The notes below the pieces were generated by a model. It was not told where the DNA came from, ran no database searches, and was given only the letters and a program-made list of their open reading frames with translations. Shown here one piece after another: positions 43,387-55,480 of a stretch of DNA of 64,000 nt. Origin of the DNA: Zizania palustris (lineage: Eukaryota; Streptophyta; Magnoliopsida; Poales; Poaceae); the NCBI GenBank assembly GCA_019279435.1, contig JAAALK010000289.1:8562342-8626341 (forward strand), written 5' to 3'. The stretch's first letter is position 1, and every line of letters starts with the position of its first letter. The translations under genes and the position numbers were made by a program.

Positions 43387-45040
43387 TGTAGGACCGAAAG
43401 TAGCGACCAGATGGGGGTGAATGGGCGCCTAAAAATTCTTGAGAATCAATGGCCTTCTCCTAACACCCAACGCACCTCAACAGACAACTAACAGAAACAA
43501 AAATAGTTCACAGGTCCAAAAAATAATCTATCCTAAAAACGACCGGTGTCCTAAACAAAAAGACACCAACACAGTGCATAAAGGCAGATTAATAGACTAA
43601 TTAACTCACAGGAATTTAATCAGACCAACAAACATGAAGTTGATAAACAGTGATGTTCAGAAATAAAAACAGCACACAGATTAAAACAAAAGATTCAATA
43701 TCATCTATTCATTCAAAATAGCAGATGAGGTGCATCAATATAGTGAGATATATCCATGAAAGCACTTCTTAGCAGTACACCATCACAAGAAATCAGATAT
43801 TACGGAAGATACCAAAATAGTACTAAATGCACGCAAAACAGGGAACTAAAAACTAGAATCCAGATAATTTGAAATCAACTTTATATTGCTCAAAAGTAAT
43901 ATAGCAACATCAACGTGAAGTACTAATCTAGACAACAAGATAAGCACATGATTAGGCACGTTTCCCTATGCAAGATTAGGAAATATACCAAATGAAACGT
44001 GCAGCAACAGTATTGATGTGCTCCGAGTTGCGTGCCTATTCTGATGACCTCGTAATTGCTGCTTCTTGGTCCTCTGCTATTCCGCCTAAGAGCCACGGCT
44101 TCAAGGCTCCCTTGCTTAGATCAGCACAGCTCCTGCTGCATGCTTCATGTCACGCTACCGCTGCTGCAAGGCGTAGCTTCTGCTGCTACCCTTTGTAGCT
44201 GCTAGCTAGGCTGCGCTAGCTGTTGCCTCTGCGCATAGGTGCTAGTGGTTGCTGCAGTGCTGTTATCTCGGCTGTGGTGTCCAGCGGTGAACAAAATAAA
44301 ACTCCCGGTGAGATTTGATTGCGGTGGCGGCGAGAAGAAAGATCGGCGGTGAAGAAGAACAGGATGCAAGAAAAAAGTGACCCAATATTTGGAATTAGTA
44401 AAGTGATTTTAGATAAGGGTAACCCTAACCCTAGGGTATTGGGGCCTTGTTTTAGGCAGCCCAATAAATGGGAAAATGCAAAAATACCCCTAGGGTTTTT
44501 ACAGACACTAAATAAAAAACGGAAAAGACCTAAATGCCCTTAGAATTTTTTACAGACTCGACTGACAGACTGTGGGCCTAAAGGCAAAATAGTAAAAACC
44601 TAAATAAACATAACTTGTCTTGATGCGGAGCTTTAATAGCAGCTACGGCTTCACCTCAGAATGGTCAGATCTGAGATCAGTGGTCAAATTTGTGCCGAAA
44701 CTGACAAAGCGTCCACCGTCTTCGCACCGGGTACCCGGATTGGGCCGGCCCGACTCCGCAGCTCTCTCAGTCCGGCAATCAATCGCCGCCCATGTACCTG
44801 AGTCAATCCCGATCAACAGCCCAGTGGATCCTCTACTGCTCCTAGCCCATGTACCCGGATTGGGCCAGCCCAACTTCGCGGCCCCTCTACCCGACAGTCG
44901 CTCGCTGCCCTTGTACCTGAGTCAGATGTGTCTCAGACACAACAGGTCTTCTATTATCTTCATGTCCTCTTTGACTTCCGTTGACAATCACTCATCACAT
45001 CTGGAGCCATGAGGCCCATGTTTTTCATCATGGCTCCTCA
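43387..45040 (-). repeat. 5' LTR of Copia B
   Basis: 1654 bp, TGAGGAGCC to GGTCCTACA on the minus strand. Both ends match the Copia A LTR. The middle (about 43500-44400) is AT-rich and lacks the TTCGAAG block. The TATA position of A is mutated here (CCTAAAACAAGG). It ends abruptly against Copia D gag at 45041. The likely target duplication is TCACT (45041-45045), with its partner outside the window. Confidence 0.88.
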
Positions 45041-46879
45041 TCACTTAGTGCTGGGGTGAGTGAAAGTATGATGAGCCATCAAGCACTGAGAGATACGAGC
45101 GGTAGGAATAGTAAAAGTAGACTGTCTGCACATAGGTAAGATAGAGTGATGCAAAGCACGAGGTCTACCTACATGATGCATCATAGATGCAAGACGAGGT
45201 TTCCCAACCCGTCGAGGCACAAAGCCACCAACATGAGGTCTAGCACCATATGGAACATGGTGAACACCACGTGGGGCAAAGCCTCTCCAAGAAGATCAGG
45301 GAGCCTCGTAAACAGGATGTGAGTAAAACTCAGACTCATGCATACCGAGAGGTGGGTAATGCATGTCCTGGAACCTCAATGCCTGAGAACGTCGCTTATC
45401 CTTGATGCGACGGAAACAAAACCAAACCAAGTGACCCACCCGCTGGCAGTAAGAACAATGAAACACTCTCCTAGGAGCATTCTCATGGGTCATAGGAGCA
45501 ATCCTCACAGGCTCCTTGGCTTCTGCTGAGGTTTCTTCTTGAGTGGAGGAAGTGGAGTTTCTTTGGAGGCTGGGTAGGTTTCTTGGCTTTCTGTGTAGTG
45601 TCTAACTGGGCTCTTTCTTTCTCTAAGGTAGTGGGTGAGGTAAAAATAGTTTTGTTCTCACTATTTGAAGGGACTCTCTCAAAACCCAATCCTAAAGCTA
45701 CCCCTACCCTGTCAGCACACATTTTGGTCTGGCCAAGAGCAAGTTCATCCTACCCTTTTCCCTCAGTACATTTGTTCACAACAGAAATAAGGTATTCATT
45801 CTCAGTCATGAGTTTTTCTACTTTCCCTCTAGCAAAACTGAGTTGGTCCTCAAGGCTGATGCAGGTGGCACAAGCAGTTGCACATCCTTAGAACACTCAG
45901 TACTCTCCAATCTAGCCTCTAATTCCTTAACATGCTGTGCTCCTTAGATTAATGCTATTACTCCGGTAAGGACAGGTTTGAACAAGCATCAGAAGAAAAT
46001 AGGTCTAGACTCACCACCAAAAGTGCTTTTGTGTAGTCTCAGGCTTATTACCAGTTGGAGCATTGCACAACACAAGCCTCCATCCATGACAACATTGCAG
46101 GATTCACATTGAGCATCATCAATTTTAGACTTAAGCAATGGCCTAATTAATAGAAACAGATTATCGCCTAAGTCTAATGTCTTTTCTATCTCTAGCAGCC
46201 TGAACAAGTAATCTATCCTAACCAAGAACTACTTCATTCAATTCATCTACTTTAATGGAAAGCTGGTCAAGGATAGAGGTACCTCAGATGAGTTAAGCTC
46301 ATCGTCGTTGTGACTGTCGTTGGCCATGACACAAAGGCTGGTGAAATCCATTACCTTCTTGTCCTTCTTCTCCTCCTTCCTTGGAGATTCTTCCTCCTCA
46401 TCAGAGCTCGACTCCTCAGTTGAGGAATTGTAGATGTCACTGAGAACAACAACAAATGCTCTAGAAGCGGCCTTGGCTACCCTCTTAGCCACCTTGTCGC
46501 GCTTACCCTTCACATAGGGCTTCCTCTCTTTTTGTGATGTTTGGGGCGCTCACTCTCATCTCTCCTCTTGAGCTTAGGACAATTTGCCTTGATGTGAGAA
46601 GTGTCACCACACTCAAAACAGCCACTAAAACCACTTCTCCTCTGATCCCGTCTCTCATTCTGAAACTTAGTGAACCTTTGGCAATGAGAGCAAGCTCTTC
46701 ATCATCCAGAGTATCCACCTGCTCCTTAGTGATAGAGACCAGGGAAGACAATGCAAAACCACCTACAAGAACATAAGTGCTAGATGTACTTGGTTCTATA
46801 GTGGTGCCATGACTAGAGCCAGAAACTAGTGCCAAAGGCTGAGGCAAAGAGTTTCTGTGCAGTGCAAGAGATGCCTTGG
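45041..46879 (-). pseudogene. Copia D gag fragment (C-family element)
   Basis: Minus-strand gag homologous to C1 20428-22275 but clearly more diverged. The first knuckle (46579-46620) and the Ser/Glu-rich segment are present. The coiled-coil part is rearranged around 45940-46120. The second CCHC site at 45416-45457 (CSYCQRVGHLVWFC) has all four ligands. The fragment is cut by the Copia B LTR on the left and by the scaffold gap on the right. It is the oldest layer of the nest. Confidence 0.82.
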
Positions 46880-46979
46880 NNNNNNNNNNNNNNNNNNNNN
46901 NNNNNNNNNNNNNNNNNNNNNNNNNNNNNNNNNNNNNNNNNNNNNNNNNNNNNNNNNNNNNNNNNNNNNNNNNNNNNNN
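46880..46979. other. Assembly gap, exactly 100 N
   Basis: The fixed length of 100 suggests a gap of unknown size placed by a scaffolder. Sequence jumps from Copia D gag to the middle of G3 gag. Confidence 0.97.
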
Positions 46980-47973
46980 CTGATCGACTCCGCTCTCAAG
47001 CTTCCACCCAGGCTCCAAAAGGGCCCCAAGATGGTGGTGCTGGCAACCTTCCTAAAGCTGTCCAAGTCCCAGAGGATGCTGAGAACGCATCCTTCGATGA
47101 CGAGTCTCCGCTGCATTCAGACTTGCAAAAGGTGCCCTTCGATCCCAGGTTCAAAGCCTCGAAGTTGCACAAGTATTCTGGTGGGTCTGACCTCGGAGAA
47201 TTCGCTCGCTCATATGCCCTGGCGATAGAAGCCAACGGAGGGGTGCGTAACACTATGGCGAAGTGTTTTCCCCTCGCTCTCGAAGGTGTGGCTCTTTGAT
47301 GGTTCTAGTCGCTGAGCCTAGGATCGATCAAATCCTAGGAGCAATTGAAGAGGAAGTTTGTAAGCAACTTTCAAGGTATGTTCGTGGCCCCAATGTCGAC
47401 GGGGAGTTTATTTTAGGTGAAGCAGTGAGCAGGGGAGACGCTTCGGGAATACTTCACGCGCTTTGCCCACACCAAGTTGCAGATCAAGGGCTTGTCTACC
47501 TCTTCGGTAGTCGACGCCACTCGCGAAGGGGTGTTGAACCCAGATCTCCTCAGCAAGCTTCATCGGAAACCAGTGTCATTCGTGGCACAGCTGATGGCAT
47601 ACTTCGAACAGTATGCCAAGGGGAAGGAAGGCTGCCTCCGAAGAGCTGCAACACCTACACTGGCCCTTCAAGAAGTGAAGACGAAGCCCAAAGCCTCAAC
47701 CTCTCCGCAAACCCCTCATGACAATCGCTTCAACGATCACAAGTGGGGAAAGAAGCACTTTCGCTCAGAGGTGTTGAACATTGCACCCTCCGCCCTGAAG
47801 GCACCTGCCAACTTTCAGCAGGTGCAAGGCTTCAAGGGTAGAGCTCCAAAGCACCAAGAAAGAACACCTGCAGGTGCCAGAGATTTTTCTGCTACGTGCA
47901 TGGTGAGAATAGAAGCCATGACACGAAGGATTGTAAGGTGGTATTAACCCTTCGAGGTGAATACCTGGGATGA
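46980..47973 (+). pseudogene. G3 gag (5' truncated)
   Basis: Equivalent of G1 5607-6600, from DRLRSQASTQAPKG to the zinc knuckle (47890-47934). It shares the TGA at 47297 and the following stops with G1. Confidence 0.85.
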
Positions 47974-50335
47974 AGTATAGGGCGAGGTACTTCGGATAGA
48001 GCCCCTACAACAGCACGGTCAGAGCCCGTGCAAATTGTGGCCCGAGCTAGCATCCCCGAAGCACCCATGCAGCTACCGGTGGCCAACACTATGCCACCAC
48101 CGAAGCAGGAAGACCCCAAAGACCACGACAACATGTCCAAAAGGCAGCGGCGAGAGTATGTCCGCGAAGTAGGACACATAGGGACCTCGAATTCCGCGGA
48201 GGGAATGCCCGAATGGTCTCATGTACCTATTTCCTTTACTGCCAATGATGCTGCGGGGGTGAAGTTCCCCCATGCTAACCGCTTGGTCATTTTAGCAGAT
48301 ATAGCTGGGGTGGAACTTCGAAGGATCCTGGTGGATGGCGGGAGCTCCGCAGACATACTTTTTGTCTAGGCCTTCGATCAGATGTTCATTCCTCAGAGGC
48401 ATTTACTTCCAGCGGCCCACCCACTTTAAGGTTTTGCAGGTCTGCCTCTCGGTGCCCTCGGTCAGATAGGCCTCGAGGTTGCCTTTGGAGAGGGGCCCTT
48501 AGCCAGGGTGGAAGAGGTAATCTTCGATGTCGTCGACGACCCATATGCCTACAACGCGATTTTCGGACGGGGGATGTTGAACCAATTCGGGGCTATAGCA
48601 CATCACAACTACCTATCTCTCAAGATGCCCACGCAAGGTGGAGTTCTCACTATTTCAGGAGACCAAGATGTAGCCCGAAGAACGGAGTATGGCCACGGCC
48701 AGCCATTGGACCCTCGGTAAGTACACAGTGTGATGGAGCACATGGAGGAGGTTCCGGAGTCTTCTAACTCCTCGAAGGGCCTTTCCCTCAAGCCAAGCCC
48801 ATAAGGTGATGTTGTCACGAAAATAATTCCGAAGGATGGCAAAGAATACCCAATATAGTTCAGCAAGGGGCTATCTCCGGAGATAGCTGCTTCGTTGGAA
48901 GAAGTAGTCAAGCAAAATTTGGACATCTTTCCTTGGACTGATGAAGACATTACCGGGGTTGACTGGAGTATCATCGAGCATAGCCTGCTTGTCAACCCGA
49001 AGGCTAGGCCAGTACGCCAGGGGCTCCGTAAGCTGTCTGCAGAGAGGGCAGACCTTGCCAAGATAGAAGTGGAAAAATTGCTAAGGGCTGGCATCATCAG
49101 GGAAGTAGCCCACACGGAGTGGTTGGCTAACCCTTTTTTTATCAGGAAAAAGTGCTCTGGAAAATGGCGCATGTGCATTGATTTTACATCTTTAAATAAA
49201 GCATGCCCGGGAGACCCCTACCCTATGCCCCGAATAGACCAGCTTGTGGATTCTACGGCTGGCTCCAAATTACTGAGTTTTTTGGATGCTTACTCCGGTT
49301 ATCATCAAGTCTGGCTAAAGCGCGAGGACGAAGCCAAGACAAGTTTCATAACCCCATCTGAAGTATTTTGTTATGTAAGAATGCCTTTTGGCTTGCGGAA
49401 TGTCGGGGCCACATTCTCGCGTTTGATAGCTAAGGCTCTAGGTCACCAAATAGGCCGAAATGTCAAAGCCTATATGGATGATATTGTAATAAAGAGTGTT
49501 GCAAAGCACCATCATTGCCTAGACTTAGCAGAAACATTTGAGAGCCTCTGAGCATGTGGAGTTCGCCTCAACCCTGAAAAATCTATATTTGGGGCGCAAG
49601 TAGGAAAACTTCTAGGGTACTTAGTTTCGAGTAGGGGAATCGAAGCTAGCCCGATGCAGATAAGTGCATTGCAAAGAATGGCTCCACCAAAAAATTTGAA
49701 GCAAGTCTAGAAGCTAACAGTACGACTCACAGCTCTCAGCAGATTCATGGCCAGATCAGCCGAACGAAGCCTTCCAATTTTCAATGCTCTAAAGGGGTCC
49801 AAAAGTTTCAACTAGACGCCGGAGTGCTAGAAGAGCTTCGATGATATCAAAGAGTACATTGGAAGCCTGTCGACACTTACTGTGCCCCTCCCGGAAGAAA
49901 TTCTCCTTCTTTATCTTGCAGCAACGGGCTCTGCAGTAAGTGCAGTATTGGTCAAAGAAGTTGAGCTTAAGGGAAAGCTGGTGCAAAACCCAGTTTATTT
50001 CATCTCAGAAGCTTTGTCCGGAGCAAAGACAAGATACTCTGAGCTCGAGAAATTTGCTTATGCTTTAGTAATGGCCTCGCGGAAGCTAAGGCATTACTTT
50101 CTAGCACATAACATAATCGTTCCTACCTCGTATCCCCTTGGTGATATGCTTCGGAGCAAAGATTCTACGGGTAGGATCGGAAAATGGGCTGTCGAGCTAG
50201 CCCCCTTTGGAATTTCCTTCATGGCGAGAACATCTATCAAATCCCAGATCATAGCTAACTTCGTAGCAGAGTGGACTCCATCTACAGTTTGGGCTCCGGA
50301 AGAACCCTCCGAAGGTCTATGGATAATTTTTTTCT
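47974..50335 (+). pseudogene. G3 protease, RT and Gypsy-type RNase H
   Basis: Equivalent of G1 6601-8962 in one frame. The protease loop DGGSSADIL and RT YMDD (about 49471-49482) are intact. Shared stops lie at 48367, 49549 and in the thumb region. Small private changes exist, for example Gly to Glu in the TPSEVFCY block. Confidence 0.85.
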
Positions 50336-52010
50336 GACGGAGCTTATCAGGCATCTAGTGCCGGAGCTAGAGCTGTAATAATATCATCGTCAGGGCAAAA
50401 GGCCATGTATTCTACGAGGCTCAACTTTAAGACCACCAATAATATCACAGAGTACGAAGGAATCCTGCTAAGCCTCCGAAAGGCAAAGACACTTGGAGCA
50501 GCAAGGATAATAATTAAAACAGATTCCCAAGTCATCGCAGGGCATGTTGACAAAAGCATTCAAGCAAGGAACCCACATCTGGCAAAGTATCTGGAAGAAA
50601 TCCGCAAGACAGAAGCAATATTCAAAGGATTTTCTATTCGAAGTATCCCTCGAGCAGATAATCAACTTGCAGACATTCTAGCGAAGGCTGGCAGCCGGAG
50701 CATTGGACCTCCTGGAGGGTGCTTTCTATGAAGAACTAGTCAAGCCTACAGTAAATCAATTACCCTCCGCGGATGTCCTTTGCATCCCAGCTATAGATTG
50801 GCGTGCTCTGATAATGGATGTCTTACAAAGCAGCGCAGTTTCATCAGAAGGTCTGGATTTCTGAATGTTGCAAGCAAGGGCTCGAAATTATAAGTTTGTC
50901 AATGGAATGTTATAGAAAGCCGGAGTTTGTTCTCCCCTACTCTGATGCATCTCACAACCCAAAGGACAAGATATACTTTGGGACATTCACGAAGGTTTAT
51001 GTGGAAGCCACCTAGCCCGCCGTGCTCTAGCAGGAAAGACACTTCGGCAGGGGCTCTACTAGCCAACAATTGTAAGAGATGTGTAGGAATTGGTTCGAAC
51101 CTGTCAAGGATGCCAATGGATGGGAAGACGGAGCCACCGTCCACCAGTACCACTTCAAGTTATTGCCCCAGTGTGGCCAATGGCACGATGGGGAATGGAT
51201 CTCACCGGCTCTTTTCCAATGGCAAAAGGCAGCTTGAAGTTTGCAGTGGTAGCAATTGAGTATTTTTCTAAGTGGGTCAAAGCAGAACCCCTAACTGCTA
51301 TCACTTCAAGAAATGTGCAAAAATTCTTCTGGCAAAATATCATATGCAGGTTCGGAGTGCCAAGGGAACTAACTGTGGATAATGGAACCCAGTTCGAAGC
51401 CGAAACTTTTAAAGAATTTTGTGAAGAACTGGGCATCAAGTTATGCTTCACAGCAGTTCGCCATCAACAATCCAATGGAGCCATCGAGCGAGCCAACGGG
51501 AATATTCTCTCTAGTCTGAATCGAAGGATTGTTGGGTTGGCCAAGGGGCTATGGACCGAAGAACTCCCTAAGATTCTATGGTACATTCGGACCACTCAAG
51601 CCAGGTCCACAGGCTTCACCCCATTGAGGCTGCTATTCGGAGATGAGGCCATGACTCCCAAGGAGCTCAAGGGTGGATCCCTTCGCGTAGTAGAACCTGG
51701 AGATGAAGACGAGAGAAGCACTTCGCTAGACTTGTCAGAAGAAACAAGACTTCGAGCTGTCACCAATCTAACGAAGTACCAAGACCAAACAAAAACATGG
51801 TATGACCCGAAGATAAAGCTGAGCGAGCTTAAGCCAGGTCATTTAGTTTTGCGAAGTGTAATAGCTCTGTGGAAGCTAGGAAATAAATGGGAAGGACCAT
51901 ATATTATCCTACGCTCAGGGCGCCCAAGCTCGTTTAAATTAGCTAATTTAGAAGGGGAAGAGTTGAAGCATGCATGGCATGCGGAGCACCTTAAGCGTTA
52001 TTACGCTTAG
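50336..52010 (+). pseudogene. G3 archaeal-type RNase H and integrase
   Basis: Equivalent of G1 8963-10636. A private one-base insertion near 50691 (GGCTGGCAGCC) shifts the end of the second RNase H. The integrase core from 51090 to 52010 is open for 306 codons with the same DD35E residues as G1. Confidence 0.85.
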
Positions 52011-52182
52011 GGGCTCCTTGTAATCAATTGTAAAAGTTCCTTTCTAAATAAAAATGGAGGTTCGAATCTTGTTTGCTCTTCGAATATCTCTTACTCCTGG
52101 TGGACGCATCAGGAGAACGGAGATGCTTGTGGAGTCAAGCTTCTTTACAAGAACCCGGACAACGGCCTTTGAACCATTGGTT

Positions 52183-52773
52183 CAAGGACTCCGTTGCCAG
52201 CCTACGGATTCCAGGCTCCAGCTTGTTAGGATCCGTAGAAGAGTCTAATGACTTTAAACGAATATATTTCCGGCCTCCGGGTTCGAAGCATCTGTAAAAG
52301 AGCAGAAGGTGGCTAGCCTGCGGATTCCATGCTCCGGCTTGTTAGGATCCTTAGAAGAGTCTAAGGACTTTAAAAGAACATATTTCCTGCCTCTGGGTTC
52401 GAAGCATCTGTAAAAGAGCCGAAGGTGGCCAGCCTGCGGATTCCAGGCTTCGGCTTGTTAGGATCCGTAGAAGAGTCTAAGGACTTTAAAAGAACAGATT
52501 TCCGGCCTCCGGGTTTGAAGCATCTGTAAAAGAGCAGAAGGTGGCCAGCCTGCGGATTCCAGGCTCTCGCTTGTTAAGATCCTTAGAAGAGTCTAAGGAC
52601 TTTAAAAGAACATATTTCTGGCCTCCGGGTTCGAAGCATCTGTAAAAGAGCCGAAGGTGGCCAGCCTACGGATTCCAGGCTTCGGCTTGTTAGGATCCGT
52701 AGAAGAGTCTAAGGACTTTAAAAGAACAGATTTCTGGCCTCCTGGTTCGAAGCATCTGTAAAAGAGTTGAAGG
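52183..52773 (+). repeat. 116-bp tandem repeat array in G3
   Basis: Same five-unit array as 10805-11400. Unit count and order of variants are the same. Confidence 0.88.
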
Positions 52774-53089
52774 TGACCAAGCAATAAGGTTTCAAGGCTC
52801 CGGCCAATGAAACACTTTTAAAAGTCCTAAGTGGCTACTATGGGAGCTTACAAGTATAAACTTAGCTCCGAAACTTACAAATATCATAATACGAACGCAT
52901 AGTTCGAAGAACTCTACGAAAAAAGTAAAGTATGATTACTAAGTGTTGTGCGAAGCATCAGATAGTTATACAAATCATTGTGTCCGACGGACCCTAGCGC
53001 AACGCGTATAGTCCCCCACCCACAAGGAGGGGCAGTGGAGTAAGGAACAACAAGATGCTTTCGAAGCAATTCATATTAATTTAATAATC

Positions 53090-53566
53090 ATACTTTTACA
53101 TAAAGAGAAATTTTGGTCTAAGCCTAGATAAAATCGGAGACCCATCCGACCTCTAGAACTACTTATAAGGCTACTTCGACCTTCGGAGCTCGAAGCCGTC
53201 GGGACTATCTTCTTAGTTCGAGTGCTTCTCTTCTTCTTCGAAGCTCGCAGTTTTTTATGCTCCTCTTGAAGTTCAGCAAATGTCAGAAGCCTTTCGGAGC
53301 TAGCCTCTACAGGGTCTTTGGCCTGGTACTCCGAGTCAGACCAATCTACGTACTCGGAGGATGAAGATGTTTTTCCTTTCCTCTTCTTTGATATAAGCTA
53401 AGACTTCGCGGCGAACTTCAGGTGCTATCTCCCCTTGATCTCCATGAGGAATAGAGAAGCGTGAGCGCCAATAAGGCCTTAAGCTTTCGAGGACTGTCCA
53501 CCGCCAACAGAGCTCTTCGTTAAGTTCCAATACTTCGAAGTCAAGCTCCAAAGGACATGGCAAAAC
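53090..53566 (-). pseudogene. G3 downstream antisense reading frame
   Basis: Equivalent of 11727-12193. The first part is open for 75 codons (53336-53563; LELDFEVLELNEELCWRW ... EEERKNIFI) because a one-base difference near 53451 restores the frame broken in G1. The stop used in G1 (11727-11729) is changed here. Confidence 0.6.
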
Positions 53567-53671
53567 CTAAAAGAATAAACATCCAAACAAGCTCCTCGTT
53601 TATAAACTTTTCATTCATTAATGCAAGGGGCTTTACAAGATTTCTTGTAAACATTTAAGCGCCCTATAGGA

Positions 53672-55480
53672 CTAGACCTGAGGGTTAGCTAGCAGAGCAG
53701 GAGGTGTCGGAGCTGGCGAAGTTAGAAGCGGAGGCCTTATTTGCGCTTGCTTTTGCCGGTAGGTCTCGTCGATCCAAGTTTTGGTTGTAGCCTTGTGGTG
53801 TGTTTTCCAGATTGACCGGAAAGCTTCCCAGGCCGAAGCTACATCCTGCGAAGGACCCAACAAGCCCTCGTCGGCAAAGCCTACTGGCATTGAACCCCAA
53901 CTGGAGCTGAGTGACTGAAATTCCAAGAGCTTCGAGATGATGGAGGACTCCGATTCCAGCAACATGTCCAGAGATCTCTCCGTACCGGACGCCGGAGCCC
54001 ATCATCAGCTTCGTCGCCACTTGAATCATTTTCAGCTTTCGGTTGAGGGGCTCGCTCGCCGCAGTAGAAGACGAAGGGCACATGGTGCCGAAGTACTCCA
54101 AGCTACCCTGAAGGGCATCCAAGGTACGCTCCGCTATTTTAGTATTCTTCGTATCTGCCACCTCTAGCCCCACAGCAACAACAGATATTTCAGCCATTTT
54201 GGATAGCAAGGTGCTCTTCTGAGCCATCGCCTGTTTGATCGAGCCTTGGAGTTCTACAAGTTGCGTGCTCCAAGTAGCTGCCACTTGCCGGAGCTTCTAC
54301 ACCTCCGCTCAGAGCACCACGCATTTGGCTTCGGCTTCTTGGGCCGAAGTTCGGAGTGTACTGCTGCTCTACCATTCAATCTGGAGGGCTTCATTGGTGG
54401 TAGCCCTAGCCCTCCGTTCTTCAAGGAGCTCTTCCTCTAGCCGAAGTGTTTTGTCTTCGGAGCTTTTGAGTGTGGACTGGAGGGTAGTAACCTTCCTCTT
54501 GAGCCGATTTGTTTCGACTTTGTTGGAAGTCGCTGCCGCTCTAGCAAGGGCAAATTGCTGCAAAAAGAGGAAGTAAGTACTAAGTAGTTCCATTTGTTAA
54601 TTAAAGGTACTTGTGGTACTTTGTATACCTGAAGGGCAGCCCTTTAGAGGGCTAGATTAAGCTCCCGGGCTCTGGCCTCGCTCAAGACGGAGACCAAGTC
54701 GGAGTTTACGACTTCTTGGCCTTTCTCCGACAAGGGCTCCAGAAGCGCCCGGAGGCCCGTTCGTTGCTCCAAGAAGGGAGCCAAAAAAGGGAGCCAGGAC
54801 AAAGCCTGGCGGTCATCTGCGGTCACCTCCTCCTCCGAGTTACTCACCGAGGAATCATTGGAAGAAGGCGTCATCATCGGGGCAGGAGGGAGTCCAAGAC
54901 TCGTCATGCTTTTGCCCCTTCCTGGTACGAAGGCCGGAGGAGCGACTTAGGTGGAGGTAGATCCTCCCTCAACCAGTGTCCCCTCGGCCGGAACCGCTTC
55001 GACAGAGACGGCTCCAGTTATCGGAGCAGCTGTGTCCATCGGAGCGGCAACTCTGGGAGAAGCTGGAGCTCCATCTGTGGCCGGAGCTGCGCTACCCTTC
55101 GACGCACCTACAACATTAAGGTACGTGATGAATATTTGCGAGTAATAACTATTACAGGAAATGATAAAGGCAAAAGCTTCGAAGTCTACCTTCGGTGGCG
55201 CCTTGAGGTAAAATTGTAGGGTCCTCCAGTGCTTCGTACAACAGGAGGTACTCATCGAGGTTGTCCCCTGAAGTCCTCTCCAGTGTAGTTGTTGCAGGCG
55301 GCTCGACCTTTGTTGTTATCACCCAATCCACGGGTGAGTTAGGGATAACTGTTTCCAACTGCGGACTCGCAACGGAGGGCATAGGAGAGCGCGCTGGGTC
55401 TGCCTCCGCAGTTTCTCGAGCAGGAACTCCGGTGTCCACCGCCTCATCTTCGCCATCATCGAGAAGATAATCTTTGAGGG
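53672..55480 (-). pseudogene. G3 antisense gene, 3' part
   Basis: Equivalent of 12299-14106 with the same exon structure, stop after NPQV and C2 insertion in exon 2. Predicted introns are 54558-54628 (GTATAC ... TTGCAG) and 55108-55189 (GTAGAC ... TTGTAG), with splice ends identical to G1. In exon 4 G3 reads LKSSEDKTLRLEEELLEE in frame where G1 has a one-base deletion, so G3 preserves the coiled coil better. Confidence 0.7.
55476..55480. repeat. Target site duplication GAGGG, left of C2
   Basis: Same site as 14102-14106. The partner is beyond the window end. Confidence 0.85.

Larger units (their letters stand above)
3621..45040 (-). mobile_element. Copia B, SIRE/Maximus-like, split by nested insertions
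   Basis: Minus-strand Copia element whose 5' LTR is 43387-45040. Gag and the first part of pol follow (38680-43321). The pol frame then continues across the G1 insertion into 3621-4632, where it stops at Copia A. Its 3' end and 3' LTR must lie upstream of the window. The join across G1 is supported by the CCCTC target duplication and by RT sequence resuming in frame (EGIDFEETFAP) after G1 and one CCCTC are removed. It is older and more decayed than A, with many stops. It appears to have inserted into Copia D at 45040/45041. Confidence 0.88.
46980..55480 (+). mobile_element. G3, partial copy of Gypsy G1
   Basis: It starts inside gag at the gap and runs to the C2 insertion point. It carries gag, pol, the 116-bp array and the 3' half of the antisense gene in the same arrangement as G1. 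No LTR is in view. Confidence 0.92.

Noticed and set aside
43992..44198. 68-codon frame in the Copia B LTR
   Set aside because: It lies within the LTR with no conserved counterpart in Copia A.
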